The position numbers and the translations under genes were made by a program. Positions 53,204-64,000 of a stretch of DNA of 64,000 nucleotides are shown here, one piece after another; position 1 is the stretch's first letter; the number at the start of each line of letters is the position of its first letter. Source of the DNA: Symsagittifera roscoffensis (taxonomy: Eukaryota > Xenacoelomorpha > Acoela > Convolutidae); the NCBI RefSeq assembly GCF_963678635.1, contig NC_087070.1, positions 27,530,057 to 27,594,056 on the forward strand, given 5' to 3'. Below the pieces are notes generated by a model, which did not search any database, had not been told where the DNA came from, and saw nothing but the letters and a program-made list of their open reading frames with translations.

Positions 53204-55069
53204 CATTGAATTAATTATAAAATAACAAAAATGAAATAGACACCAGTTTTTTCAGATCATTTCTTTCAAAACTGCTAGATTTTTTTTAATTTTTTTGGAC
53301 TCCGAACCACGGCTGAGATGGCTTGAATGTGATACCATACTTGCACTCTTATAAATTTCTTTGACTTAGTCAAAAAATTTCAGCCCAAATTCACTTCGCA
53401 TTGTTTGATGCATTCTCAAACCTATTATGTGCTATTTTATGTGCTATTTACATATATGTGCTATTTACAGATATTGATACGGTTCCAACTCTGCAATCGG
53501 TAATGAAGTCTTGAAAAGCAATAAATAATTAGTTATTTTATAACCAGCGTTCAGCTGCATTTTGCAGCTTATTTCGCTAATGAATTTTTCTACTTTTTGC
53601 ACAGCCTCAGGTCTGCTGAAAAAAACCGATCACATGTTTCCTCTACTGGTGCTCCGGGAGCCTTTTCTTTTCATCTCATTTATATCCATTTGGAGCTTAT
53701 TTTTTCTCTGATTTCCTCGTAAAACTTCAAATCAAAGAAATGAATTGATTGGAAAAAGATCTAGCAGAGTCCCGGATAAAAACAAATAGCCAGCTTAGCC
53801 CCCCAAAGTAGCCAACGAAGTTGGGATCAGGAGAGAAAGGACCTCTAATCCCCCCCAATTGATTTGATCGCCTTCTAAACTGTCCAGTTTATAACAGAGA
53901 ATACATACTGAAAGATACAAAAGATTAAAAGAGAAAAAAAACAGCGCAAATTGATTTTTCTTATTTCCAAACATGTTACATCAATAGAAAAAGGATCGAT
54001 TAAACATACGGCGAACTCTTTCTGGCTGTAATTGACACTCAGAAAAAAATTAATGTAACTTGTTCCAACGAGAAAATTTACCGTCTAGTAGTTCCAGCTA
54101 CTGCAGCTGTGCGAACTGATCCAGCGACAATTCTGAATGAGCCCAAAAATGGATAACTTTTATCAAACTTGCTTTAAAATGATTTTCTGAAGACTGAGAT
54201 GGAATTATCAGATGTTTTTGTACTCAATTTTTCATCAACACCAACTATGCAAAATGCACCAAATCAGCTGGCTGAAACAGTAACACAAGTAAAACTATTG
54301 CCAGAAGCACTATTAATAAAAAAAGACAAAAAACTGAGTCTCTCCAAATACTTGAACAAATTAATTCAATAATTTGAGCCGTGTTCAGGTACTGGACCAA
54401 CTGGCCTACAATGTAAAGACACTTCGAAACTCAAACAGCCAGATTACAGAGCCTCAGAGCGATTAGTCCCGATTAGCACAAATTACAACGATAAACATGA
54501 TAAAAACAAAACATTTACTAATCTGACGATTTATGATTTTATGTTATATAGATGAAAAGCATTCGCCTCAAACACTTCAAATTATGCTTTGGGCGAAAAC
54601 AATGTTTACAAAATATCGCAGCTTGATGTCTTTGTTTTTGTGAATGGAGCGAATAAAAAAGTTAGTTTGACAAAATTATAAATGCGCATAACAGCTCTCT
54701 TACCATTTTATAAGCCAATTAGGCTGGTAAAAACATAGTCACACGTAGACGATAAGCGCAAACCGAATTTTTTTTTATTGCATTTCTTATGGGTGATTGT
54801 TTGAGACTCTTGAAGATGCTACGAGGCGAAAAAAATGATTCCACAATTTAGCTATGAACTTTAATATATTCTTGATGTTTTTTTTTGATAAAAGACTCTT
54901 AGAAAAACTGTTGTTACAGACTTTTTGAGCAAGATTGCAGGCAGCGGTTTTTTGACGAAATGTTTGAAAAAATCGTGATATTTTTACAAACAGTAATGAT
55001 TTCACAAGTTATGCAGAAAACAAAAAATCTTCTCAAGAGCCGAAATTTTCTGCACAACTGTTTTTTTTT

Positions 55070-55122
55070 CGGGAAGTAATTTTCCCGAAAAATTTTTCGG
55101 GAAGTAAATTTTCGGGAATTTT
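55070..55122. repeat. Snap-back inverted repeat
   Basis: The segment contains TTCGGGAAGTAATTTTCCCG and, after a short gap, TTCGGGAAGTAAATTTTCGG, giving overlapping hairpins. A small local structure, possibly the end of an unrecognised element. Confidence 0.55.
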
Positions 55123-55298
55123 CTATCATTTTTTGCCGCTTGCATCACCTAACTAGCGCCGGTTGATTTCTTAATTTTGTTATTCAATTTGATTGTTCCG
55201 AACACCGCAACGAAAGTGGCGTGTTTTTCCACGCAAACTCAGGTGCCAGACAAGATGGCGTAGAGGGTGGAGTGAGAAAAAATAATAAATCATAATAA

Positions 55299-55482
55299 AA
55301 CCTTTTTGGCCTGTTTTTTTTCAAAATTATGCCTGCGGCGCAGAACATTTGGCCAAAACAGAGCCTTTTAGAGCTTTGGGAGATATCGGAAAATCAATAT
55401 GGTCGACTTAAAAAATGGTCGACAAAATTTTTGAAAATTGTTTGAAAAACTGCCCCCCGCGAGAAAATTTTAGATCCGCCCC
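55299..55482 (+). mobile_element. GGGGCGGAT MITE, copy 5 (3' half only)
   Basis: Only the right half of the family is present: CCTGCGGCGCAGAACATTTG, GGTCGACAAAATTTTTGAAA and the end TTAGATCCGCCCCGG. Confidence 0.7.
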
Positions 55483-56500
55483 GGATTAATTTTCACATCT
55501 TCCAAAGACTTCTTCAATCGTGTTTCTGCTCATAATACTAATTATAATGCACACTTATTATTGCAAAAATTGACTTCAGAAAATCTAAAACAAACACAAT
55601 TTTGCTTCAAATTTTGAAGGAAAAACGGCGCGGTTTTGTGCCTTCAGATCAGACTTTTCTACCTTCTAAATAAAAACTTTTGACGGAAGGTTCTAAAACT
55701 ACTTGAGAGCTATTGATACCATGATTTCAAATCAAAAACAAACTCTGACTGCGTTAAATTTTCTAACAAAATTTACGGAGGCATGAAAGTTTTGAAACAA
55801 TATTAAAAACCTCTCTACCATTAACCATTTTGGAGAAAATGGCACAGCCATTTTCAGATGAAATCACTGTTATAGTGCTAGATCGTTAAGCTTAAAACTT
55901 CTACAAAAAAGGATGCAAGATTCCAACAGATCTTTTAAATGGTTACATGCAAAATCATCTCAACAACACATTTTTAGCTTTTATATTCATGTAAAAAAAA
56001 TCCGTGGAAAATTATAGCTTGCAATGTAAGAGGACTAACACCCTATGCTACCTGCTTTTGGGCAGTTTATTTGGAGGCTCGACACCTTTTTTCTACTTGA
56101 GCGCTTTATTACAATGATTAACTGCGTCAATCTCACCTTCTGTCCAACTTTCAGCAATAATAGTATCCTACAAATTTCTTTCGATCAACCAAATGAATCA
56201 ACCAAATAATATTAGCAGTTACTCTTTGAGTTATGATGGATGAAGCATAAACCAAACTCAAAAAAAGGAAAAATATTTAAAAATGGCTTTGATGTTTTGC
56301 GACAGCTGTAAATATTCCTTTGAAAATGAACTTGATAAAACCTTAGAATAGTTTAGAATCGACAAGACCTTAAAACCTATTAAAAGTTAGTCTCAAGATG
56401 AATAATGAAGTCAAATTAAAATTCGCCACACGCATTCTGCTCTGAAGCAAAAGGTATAAGAAACAACAACTCCACAAAATGATCGTAGAAAGAAATGTGG

Positions 56501-56964
56501 GTACAAGTATGATAGGTGGACCCAAAATGTTGATGGGTCCCTGAAGAAAAATCACTTCGCCATAAACTTTTCAAAAACTGTTTCTGCATTTGTTCTCTTG
56601 CTTTTTGGAGATATCGATAGAATTTGTTGATGCCAATTGTTGATAATTATTTTATTAACTAACCACATCAAAGAAAATTGGAAGCTAAAGTTTGCATCGG
56701 CATAAAAGTAAGGAATTACTTGGAAACGTAAGCAAAAAATAACCAAAACTAAACTTTCCACATTATGGTTTTTGAGACCAGCTAAATGAGCACAAGTATG
56801 ATAAATTGGTCCCTAGAAAATGCAAGTTGGAAAGACGGCTCACAATTTTTTTTTGTAAAGCTCATTAATAGGCTGATAAGGCAAAACTGTTTCCAATTCA
56901 AGGCGCATAAATTTTACTTGAGGGACCCATCACTATTTTTAAGACCCCACTATCATACTTGTAC
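56501..56964. mobile_element. Inverted-repeat element (GTACAAGTATGATAG ends)
   Basis: The left end GTACAAGTATGATAGGTGGA (56501-56520) and right end ACTATCATACTTGTAC (56949-56964) are inverted copies. An internal ACAAGTATGATAAATTGG near 56792 suggests a compound of two related units. A shorter relative lies at 57653-57776. No coding capacity. Confidence 0.6.
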
Positions 56965-57652
56965 CGCGTCTAAAATAAGTAAAATTACTTAAAAGAGATT
57001 AATCGTGGAACATAAACGAGGCCTTAGACTGTGCTGTTGAATTAGTAATTTTTTGAGGAAGAAATCTTGGTTATTTTGATTTCATAAGTCATACTTAGAT
57101 ATATATGACACAGGCGGGATGTGAAGTGTGAATTAATTTCACAGAACTTCACTCTGAGTTTGACTCTCATACTTAACAGAAGACTGATTATACTTGCACA
57201 ACAGACTGTGAACATTAAACAGAAGATGTCAGTGGACTAGACAAAGACACTAAAGGGAAAACAACGTCTGCTCAGCCTTGTCTTGAAACTGATGATGAAC
57301 ATGATCAACATATTCTGTCTGGGGCTCAAAACTAAACTATATATACGTTTATTATCATGTTAATTGTTCGGCCTTCGTCAACAAATGTGAAGCATAATAT
57401 AGACTTATCATTTGATTTCACTCTTCAGGACTCAACTTTAATGTATGTTTAGTCACGTCTCATCTTAATAACCATAAATGAAACTAGATTTCGGGAGAGA
57501 CAAGTTCCAAAATTTTCAAGCTTCAGCATCTCGGCGGTTCAAGAATTAAAATCCATTGATAAACTTGACCCTGTCACTCACATGAGTTTCCCCAAAATGA
57601 GGTTTTTGAAACAATTTTTTTGCTATTTCTAATTTCTTATGAGCTCTGATGA

Positions 57653-57776
57653 TAAGTGTGATGGAGGGGTCCCTGTAAAAAGCAAGACTGACAATCACCG
57701 AAGCAGCCAAAAGAAAAACTTTGAGACACACTGAATGACATGTAGGACAGTTTCGTGGGACCCCTCTATCACACTT
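57653..57776. mobile_element. Short inverted-repeat element (AAGTGTGATGGAGGGGTCCC ends)
   Basis: Left AAGTGTGATGGAGGGGTCCC and right GGGACCCCTCTATCACACTT pair at 19 of 20 bases over a 124-bp element. Such near-perfect terminal inverted repeats indicate a MITE or a foldback transposon. Confidence 0.7.
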
Positions 57777-57860
57777 GTACCTTAAAAGGCTGTAAAAAAT
57801 CATTTTATGGAACTTTTAAATTAATTTGTCATTTGCTTCGGCTTAGTTCGATATACTAAC

Positions 57861-58112
57861 TTTCAGGATGTCAAGGGTCCAAGTTGAGCAGTTGTGGATG
57901 AGCTGATGCAATTCAGCGACACCTCTTATTCGTAGGTATTGGGCGATTTTCTGGTTTCTCTCGTCCAGCTTGCGACAGATGAGCGCACTTCCTTGGATCA
58001 GCTGCTAGTCTATGAGTCGATAAATGAATTGTCTATCAACTTGGATCTGGATTTTTTGCAGTCGCCCAGTCAATCTCGTTTTTGAATTTTATGAGCCGTT
58101 CCAGTGTTTGTT
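57861..58112 (-). pseudogene. Decayed coding segment or exon, identity unknown
   Basis: The minus-strand segment ends in a good donor (CTGAAA then GTTAGT, the donor type common in the neighbouring gene). The last 48 codons read like real protein (SALICRKLDERNQKIAQYLR, then GVAELHQLIHNC and WTLDILK). Upstream the same frame has a TAG at 58005-58007 and then more protein-like sequence (LQKIQIQVDRQFIYRLID), while another frame is protein-like further up (TLERLIKFKNEIDWATA). This mixture suggests a pseudogene or an exon whose true start lies after the TAG. It has a helical, possibly coiled-coil character. I do not recognise the family. Confidence 0.4.
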
Positions 58113-59464
58113 CTGATTGACAGAATGTATCAAAATGGCGTTTAACTTTTGTTTTTATGATTAAGACGTGTGTAATAAAAGAACGTAGAATTACTTGACT
58201 GTTTTGTTCTCAACTCAAATTAAAGGTGCAAGAAGAGATCATAAATATGAAATCATAATAATAGCTCTCAAGAAATGTTTACTGAGACGGACTGTGTACA
58301 AACGGCCTCCTCAAGAGAAATGTTTGGTGTTGGGTTTGGACTTAACTTGAGAATGCCTCTGTTATCTAGATCTATCTATCTATATCCGAGTCCGAGAACA
58401 TGAATCTTCCTAGATCAGCTGAAACTCAAGCACGCTAAGGCTTCTTTAGATCTGTTCATCAATTAATGCGATTTATAAAGGCCCTTATCAAAGCATGTAG
58501 TTTCTTCTGCGTAAGCCAGAGAGTTTATATGCAATAATGACAAGGTTGTTGGAGGTCTCTGAATCTGGGAATCGAAAAATGCGACAAAGCAATCTATGCT
58601 CAGAGAAAAGAATAAAATTCAAATATAGCAAAAAAAAATTAGGTCATTTTTGGATAAATATTGCAAACGAGGAAATGCAATATGCGATAAAAAAATATTG
58701 AACACAAACAAGCAAGTTGTCTATTTATTGTCTGACAAAACATTGGATTCAGAATAGCATAAATTGCCATAAGAAAATATATTTTGCAGTTATAAGTTCC
58801 GTATTTAAGGGGCCAATCAAAAATCAGGAATCAGTCCTTTTCCTTTCCATATTTCCATTCCTGTTTTCATTATAGACGCTGAAAGAGTGCGTGTTTAATT
58901 CCTTTACATGCCCGCCTCCTTCCCAGGCAAAGGAAATCTTTAATTGGGCTATTAAATCCGAACCTATAATCGCCTTAGGTCAGCCCGAGTTAAATATGTT
59001 ATTATGTCTATAATACCTGTTGTAACAATTAACAAGACGAATTATTAATATAGGTCGTTTTTAAAGCTGATTATGTCATTTAGAAAAATTTCAAATATTC
59101 CATATTTTTTTACTTATTCTTAAAAATTCCTCCTGCAATTGTGTCGATCTGCGTTGCGTATCGAGACATATCGGGTGAATCAAATAATTGACTGAACTTG
59201 CAAGATAGTGCTCATAATAGTCGCCGTAGCAAGGCATGGAGCAAAAAGCAAAAAATAAGCGATTAAAAGCCGAACGGTGCGCTTCGACCTCGTATTATAG
59301 ATAGTGAGACAAAGTTTCGAATTATTTGTAGTAAAAAATTCAAAATATTTCTAGCTTATAAAGAGTTACGATTGAAAATAAAAAACCATGGCTTAGATAT
59401 TTTCCGATATTTTCATTTAATTCGAGATTTTTTTTGGGTAAAATATCTTATTCTTTTCGATCCT

Positions 59465-59830
59465 CAGCCGACCCAAAGGGTCCCCTTTGGTACTTTTAAG
59501 CAACCCAGTTTTGGCCGACCAACCTTAAAATTTTTCTAAAGGCACCTTCGGCGCCAATATATACTAATTTTGAGGGGGGAGCGCGCGCCGAAAAAACGCA
59601 GTTTTTCGGTCAAAAATTTCCAAAAAGTGCCTAAAAACGCCTTTTTTGACCTATTTTTTTTTCAAAATTTTGCCTGCGGTGCAGACAATTTGGCCAAAGT
59701 AGGGACAAAACAGTGCTTTGGGAGAGCTCGAAAAATCAATTTGGTCGACTTAAATAAAAGGTCGACAAAATTTTTGAAAATTTTTTGAAAATCCAACCCC
59801 CCCCTCGAGAAAATCCTAAATCCACCCCTG
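59465..59830 (+). mobile_element. GGGGCGGAT MITE, copy 6 (5' truncated)
   Basis: It starts at GCCGACCCAAAGGGTCCCC, carries the GGCACCTTCGGCGCC palindrome, GCGCGCGCCGAAAAAACGC and CCTGCGGTGCAG, and ends AAATCCACCCCTG. The polyG/polyC start is missing. Confidence 0.75.
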
Positions 59831-60307
59831 TGTGAAATCATATGCTTAGCCGACTGACCCTTTAATTTTTCTACACACTTTGGATCTAGTATACACCAAG
59901 TACAAGGAGGATTAGCAACCGTAAAAAACTGAATATTTTATTCAAGATAAACGAGTTGGCCAAAAAGCAAAGTTATGCAAGAATGGCGTTTTGGTGACAT
60001 TTATGCTCAACCACCTTAAGAACAATAACCGCTTCTTGAAAGATTTTTTTGTTGAAATTACAAAAACTTCCGAGAAATCATGGATCATTTCTTTTTAAAA
60101 ATCTTTTTTTTATAGAACGAACAGTGAAGACAACAGAGGGCTTTCTACATAAATATGCCAAGATTGGTTTCAGAACTAAGCAGATATTTGTATTTTCACG
60201 CGTCTGGATTCTACGGACACTTCTTTCGCATGTTTTATTGACTTTTTTCAGTGAATTCCACAATCAAATGACTCCTATACAAAATGCCGACAAGTTGTTT
60301 TTTTTTG

Positions 60308-60450
60308 TCAGTGGATTCCGCAGACTTGTCTGTTTTGAACGGTGAAGTGGATTCCATTAAGTTTTGGTGAATTCCACCATCTGTTAGTGGATTCCGCGTT
60401 CAATTTAACGTTTTTGTCAATGGATTCCACTGTTTGTCAGTGGACTCCGC
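60308..60450 (+). repeat. Degenerate tandem motif GTCAGTGGATTCCGC
   Basis: Five or six imperfect copies of a 15-20 nt motif: GTCAGTGGATTCCGCAGAC, GAAGTGGATTCCATTAAG, GTTAGTGGATTCCGCG, GTCAATGGATTCCACTG, GTCAGTGGACTCCGCAAC. A small decayed tandem repeat. Confidence 0.7.
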
Positions 60451-60864
60451 AACCAATTTTTCTTTCTGTTCGGGTATAAGGTTTAGTAAGCGAGCGATTT
60501 CAAAAAATTGAACCCAGCAATTCTGTTTGAGTTACTAATCAAATCTTTAAAAACTTGGGGAACAACCTTGTCCGGACTGGCTCGCGAACCATTTGGAAAA
60601 GACATAATTGTTTTGTACACCTTCAACTCAGTTATGAAAAAAAAATATCGACGTTTTCCGGGTTTGAGGCTTTCATATACTAGGAGTAGAAAAAATCAGA
60701 TCTTGTCATCTGATGCGGCCAATTCTATTAATTCTTTTATATTTCCCTCACCAAACCATGCTACTGATTAGCTTTGTTCTCAGCTGTGTGATCCTTGGGC
60801 AAGGTGTTTAAAATAAGAAACAAAATTGGCACTTACTTTTTTATTTATTATAGAGCTCATAGCT

Positions 60865-63800
60865 GTCGTTTGTTTACGGCCACTTCTTTTGGATTGTTCA
60901 AGTGAAAAAAAAACACGAAAGTTGTCAGGAAAACCAGCCAATCAGTCGATCTTTCCATATTGTAGAAAATATCAATCATTTTAAAGAAAAGTGATCTCGG
61001 ATCTTCATAGAGTCGCCTAGAGGTCTTTTCAGTCATTTGATTAGATACTAATTAGAACAACAATCACATCTAATCCAATTTCAAATCACTGAAGGTTTTA
61101 AACAATCTTCGCTTGTACACTCCTTGTTATTTTTGCTCATCTTGAAGAGCTGGCGTAAGGGTAGAAAAAGGAAACTGACTGGACAAAAAGTGACTAAACT
61201 AACCCATAACAACATGGGTGGATTTTTCTAGATGTAGTAAAATATGTTACAAATTTAACTTAAAGAAAACTATATAAAACAAAACTCACTGAAAAGGAAC
61301 AAACTCACCCGAGCTCAGAAGGTCACCACCAGACTTCTCAGGTCAGGAACTCCCAGGTCAGAAACTCCCCAAATCAGGAACTCCGCGCACCACCAGACTC
61401 CCCAGGTCAGGAACTTTTTCCCAAGCCTAAAGAACTACTTGACAGACCCGTCTCTATAACCCCTCAAAAAGGCTCTCGACAAACTGGCACAAACATTAAA
61501 CGTATCACATCTCTTTAATAGCTTATCACAATAATTAGGCTAAAAGAAGAACTTGACCGTTTTTTATGATGTTTTGAAGTCAGTGAAAAATTTCATGCAA
61601 TTAAATTAAACTGACGATTGACATAAATCAAAAAACGTTCGAATTTCCTCTTTACTATTTTTTCCTCGTCACTTTTCATGATAATGGAACATTCTGTAAA
61701 TAGTAATTAGATTTTTAAACCTGTAAAAGCACTAAAAACGTGCAGAAACGTTCTTTTAATTTACAAGCTTAAGGTAAAAGCCACAAGTTTAAAGTAGAAG
61801 TTCAGCGTAATTAGCCTAACTGTTGTGATAAACTGATAAATGGATATCTTACCTTTGATGTTTGTGCTCGTGTGTCAAGCGCTTTTTGAGAAATTTTAGA
61901 GACAGGTCTGTCAAGTGGCTTTCTGGGGGTGAAGGAAGGAAACTAAAACTGGCATGAGTCTGATGGCACGCCTCTGGACCTGTTGAGCTCGGGTGAGATT
62001 GATCCTTGTTTTTGATTTTTTTAGTTCGTTGTAAAAGTTTTATTTTAATTTGACTGTCATTGTTGATTTATAAAGTTCCCACAAACCGTTAACTACGATT
62101 GGTTCAGTTCACTAAAGTGCAGGCGAAATCCTTTGCATTGTTCAAGAAAAAAAAGAGAAGTGTCAATGAAACCAGCCAATAATTAACTTTTCTATGGTGT
62201 AAAAAGTATCAATAATTTTATCCAAAAGACTTTCCGCCAAGCAAACACGCGAGTCCCTAGCTACTCTCTTGCGCACTCAAATATTAGAAATGGCTATTTT
62301 TACATAATCATCAAGCAATCAGTCAAAACCAGTTGAAGCATTATTGACAGATTTCACATAAACACACATAGGACATTGAAACCAACGTTTCTACTAAGAG
62401 TCGCTCAGAATTATAGTTACACATTCGATATGATACCAATTAGAACAACAATCATAGATAATTCAACTTAAGAGCTCTGAAGCTTTTTAAAATTTTTGCT
62501 CGTACTCTCTCATTTTTTTCCCTCAACTTGACGGCACGGCTTAAGGGTAAAAAAAGGAATTTGACTGGACAAAAAGGGACTGAAATAACCAATAGTAACA
62601 CGGCTGGAGTTTTCCAGGTGAAAGTCAAATGTTATAGTTTTAATTTAAAGAAAAAGTTAAATTAACTCGTTGAAATGCAACTAACTCATCTGAACTCAGA
62701 AGTTCAAGCGGCGCATCACCAGACTCCCCGGGTCAGGAGTTCCTTCCCCCTGACTAAAGAACTACTTGACAGATCTGTCTTTAAAACCTCTCATATGACT
62801 CTCGACAAAAAGACACAAGCATCAAATTTATCACATCTATTTAAAAAGATTATCACAATAATTCGGCTAAAAGAAGAACTTAATCGTCTTCTATGTTGTT
62901 TTGAAGTCTGCAAATCATGATACAATTTTTTTAAAACTGACGATTGACAGAGTTCTACAACATTCGAATATCCATTTTTTCCTCGACACTTTTTGTGATA
63001 TTTGACCATTCTGTAAATAATTAAAATATTTTAAAAGGTTGAAATCTTTGTTTATTTTACAAGTTTAAGTTACAAGGCCTTCCTTTAATTAACAAGTTTC
63101 TGGGGTGGAGTGAGGAAACTGAAACTGGCTGTGGCATGATGCTGGACCTGTTGAGCTCGGGTGACATTGATCTTTGCTTTTGATTTTTTTTTAGTTCGAT
63201 GTAAAAGATTAAATTTAGTTTAACTGCCTGTGTTGATTTATAAAAATCCCACAATTTGTTAACCAGCGTTGGTTCAGTCCACTAAAGTCCAGGCAACATC
63301 CTTTGGATTGTTCAAGAAAAAAGGCGTCAATAAAACCAGGCAATAACTAAAACTTTCCTTAGTGTAGAAAATATCAATCATTTTATCTAAAAATTTTTCT
63401 GCCAAGCGAACACGCGGGTCCCTAGGTACTCTCTTGAGCACTCAAACATCCCTCACATGACTCTCGACAAAAAACACAAACATCAAATTTATCAGATCTA
63501 CTTAATAAGCTTATCACAATAATTAGTCTTAAAAAAGAACATAATCGTCTTCTATGTTGTTTTGAAGTCTGCAAATCATTTGATACAATTTTAACTTGAC
63601 GGCGCGGCTTAAAGGTAAAAAAAAGGAATCTGACTGGACAAAAAGAGTTTGAATTAACCCATACTAACAAGTTTTGAAATTTCTAATTGAAGAAAAAGTG
63701 TTACAAATTTAAATTAAAGAAAAATTTCCTATTAACTAGCTGAAAAGGAACAAACTCACTCGAGCTCAGAAGGTCCAGTGGCGCACCACAAGAATCCCCA

Positions 63801-64000
63801 GATCATAAAGTCTTTCCCCCAGACCAAAGAGCTACTTGACAGGCCTGTCTCAAAGGTCCCTCAATGAACTCCTGACAAAAAAACATCAAATTTATCACAT
63901 CTATTGAATAAACATATCACAATAATTAGGCTAAGAGAAGAACATAATCGTCTTCTATGCTGCATTGAATTCTGCAAATCATGTGATACAATTTTAGTAA
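60865..64000. repeat. Diverged large tandem repeat, three units of about 1.1-1.4 kb
   Basis: A landmark of the form CAAACTCACCCGAGCTCAGA recurs near 61303, 62683 and 63755. Other landmarks (TTTGGATTGTTCAAG; CTGACTGGACAAAAAG; TGAGCTCGGGTGA; AGTCCCTAGCTACTCTCTTG) recur in the same order. Spacing is about 1.39 and 1.07 kb, and divergence looks high with indels. There is no long frame. The last unit runs off the window. Confidence 0.75.

Larger units (their letters stand above)
51692..57860. other. AT-rich region upstream of the first coding exon, with repeats
   Basis: It must hold the promoter or 5' UTR exon of the Ig gene or an intron before it, but I could not place either. Repeats in it (family E, MITE copies, inverted-repeat elements) are listed separately. 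Between 53660 and 54780, and between 55485 and 56480, I see nothing beyond short chance frames. Confidence 0.6.
58113..60860. other. AT-rich region with one MITE copy and a short motif cluster
   Basis: Apart from the MITE at 59465-59830 and the ATTCC motif cluster at 60210-60450, I see no exon, RNA gene or repeat. Open frames at 60049-60345 and 60508-60771 do not look like protein. Confidence 0.6.

Overview
This window looks like AT-rich nuclear DNA of an intron-rich animal, most likely an invertebrate. It has long AT-rich introns, short GC-richer exons with canonical splice sites, several dispersed non-autonomous repeat families, a satellite array and a complete envelope-bearing Ty3/gypsy retroelement. 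I see no bacterial operons, rRNA or convincing tRNA genes. I cannot name the species.

Host gene. One minus-strand gene spans almost the whole window. I rebuilt eight coding exons by hand: 51476-51691, 26842-27036, 19885-20172, 18217-18361, 16416-16540, 9948-10087, 8840-9008 and 6930-7107. All seven junctions agree in phase and give 1454 coding nt (484 codons plus 2 nt). The product is a secreted or membrane protein with a signal peptide, four complete immunoglobulin domains and the first half of a fifth. The Ig4-Ig5 linker resembles Roundabout-type axon-guidance receptors, which is a tentative assignment. The gene continues off the left edge.

Giant retroelement. In the first coding intron, in the same orientation as the host gene, lies an 18,910-bp LTR retroelement (32256-51165). 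Its two 410-bp LTRs read as identical, run TG...CA, and are flanked by a 4-bp duplication (TCAT). In element order it carries: a leader with repeated modules and a 77-codon ORF; a basic 155-aa ORF; a single-frame 2740-aa Gag-Pol (CCHC knuckle, DSG protease, YLDD reverse transcriptase, RNase H, HHCC and D,D35E integrase, GPY module); a 50-codon open frame; two small hydrophobic proteins (76 and 62 aa); a 377-codon open frame with no internal ATG; an envelope-like glycoprotein divided over three overlapping frames (203, 367, 323 aa); and a last accessory protein divided over two frames. Successive frames after pol meet tail-to-head (TAAATG, ATGA, short overlaps). This compact chain of unfamiliar accessory genes in an apparently young element is the best candidate for an undescribed system here.

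Repeats. A 41-bp satellite (2110-5458, 81.7 copies, no indel drift) appears to have grown out of a dispersed repeat (family C) whose other copies lie nearby. Other families are hAT-like MITEs with GGGGCGGAT termini, a hairpin-ended family B with a nested insertion, a family E that abuts an exon-8 splice donor, inverted-repeat elements at 56.5-57.8 kb, a LINE remnant at 27.9-28.1 kb, and a diverged approximately 1.1-1.4 kb tandem repeat in the last 3 kb.
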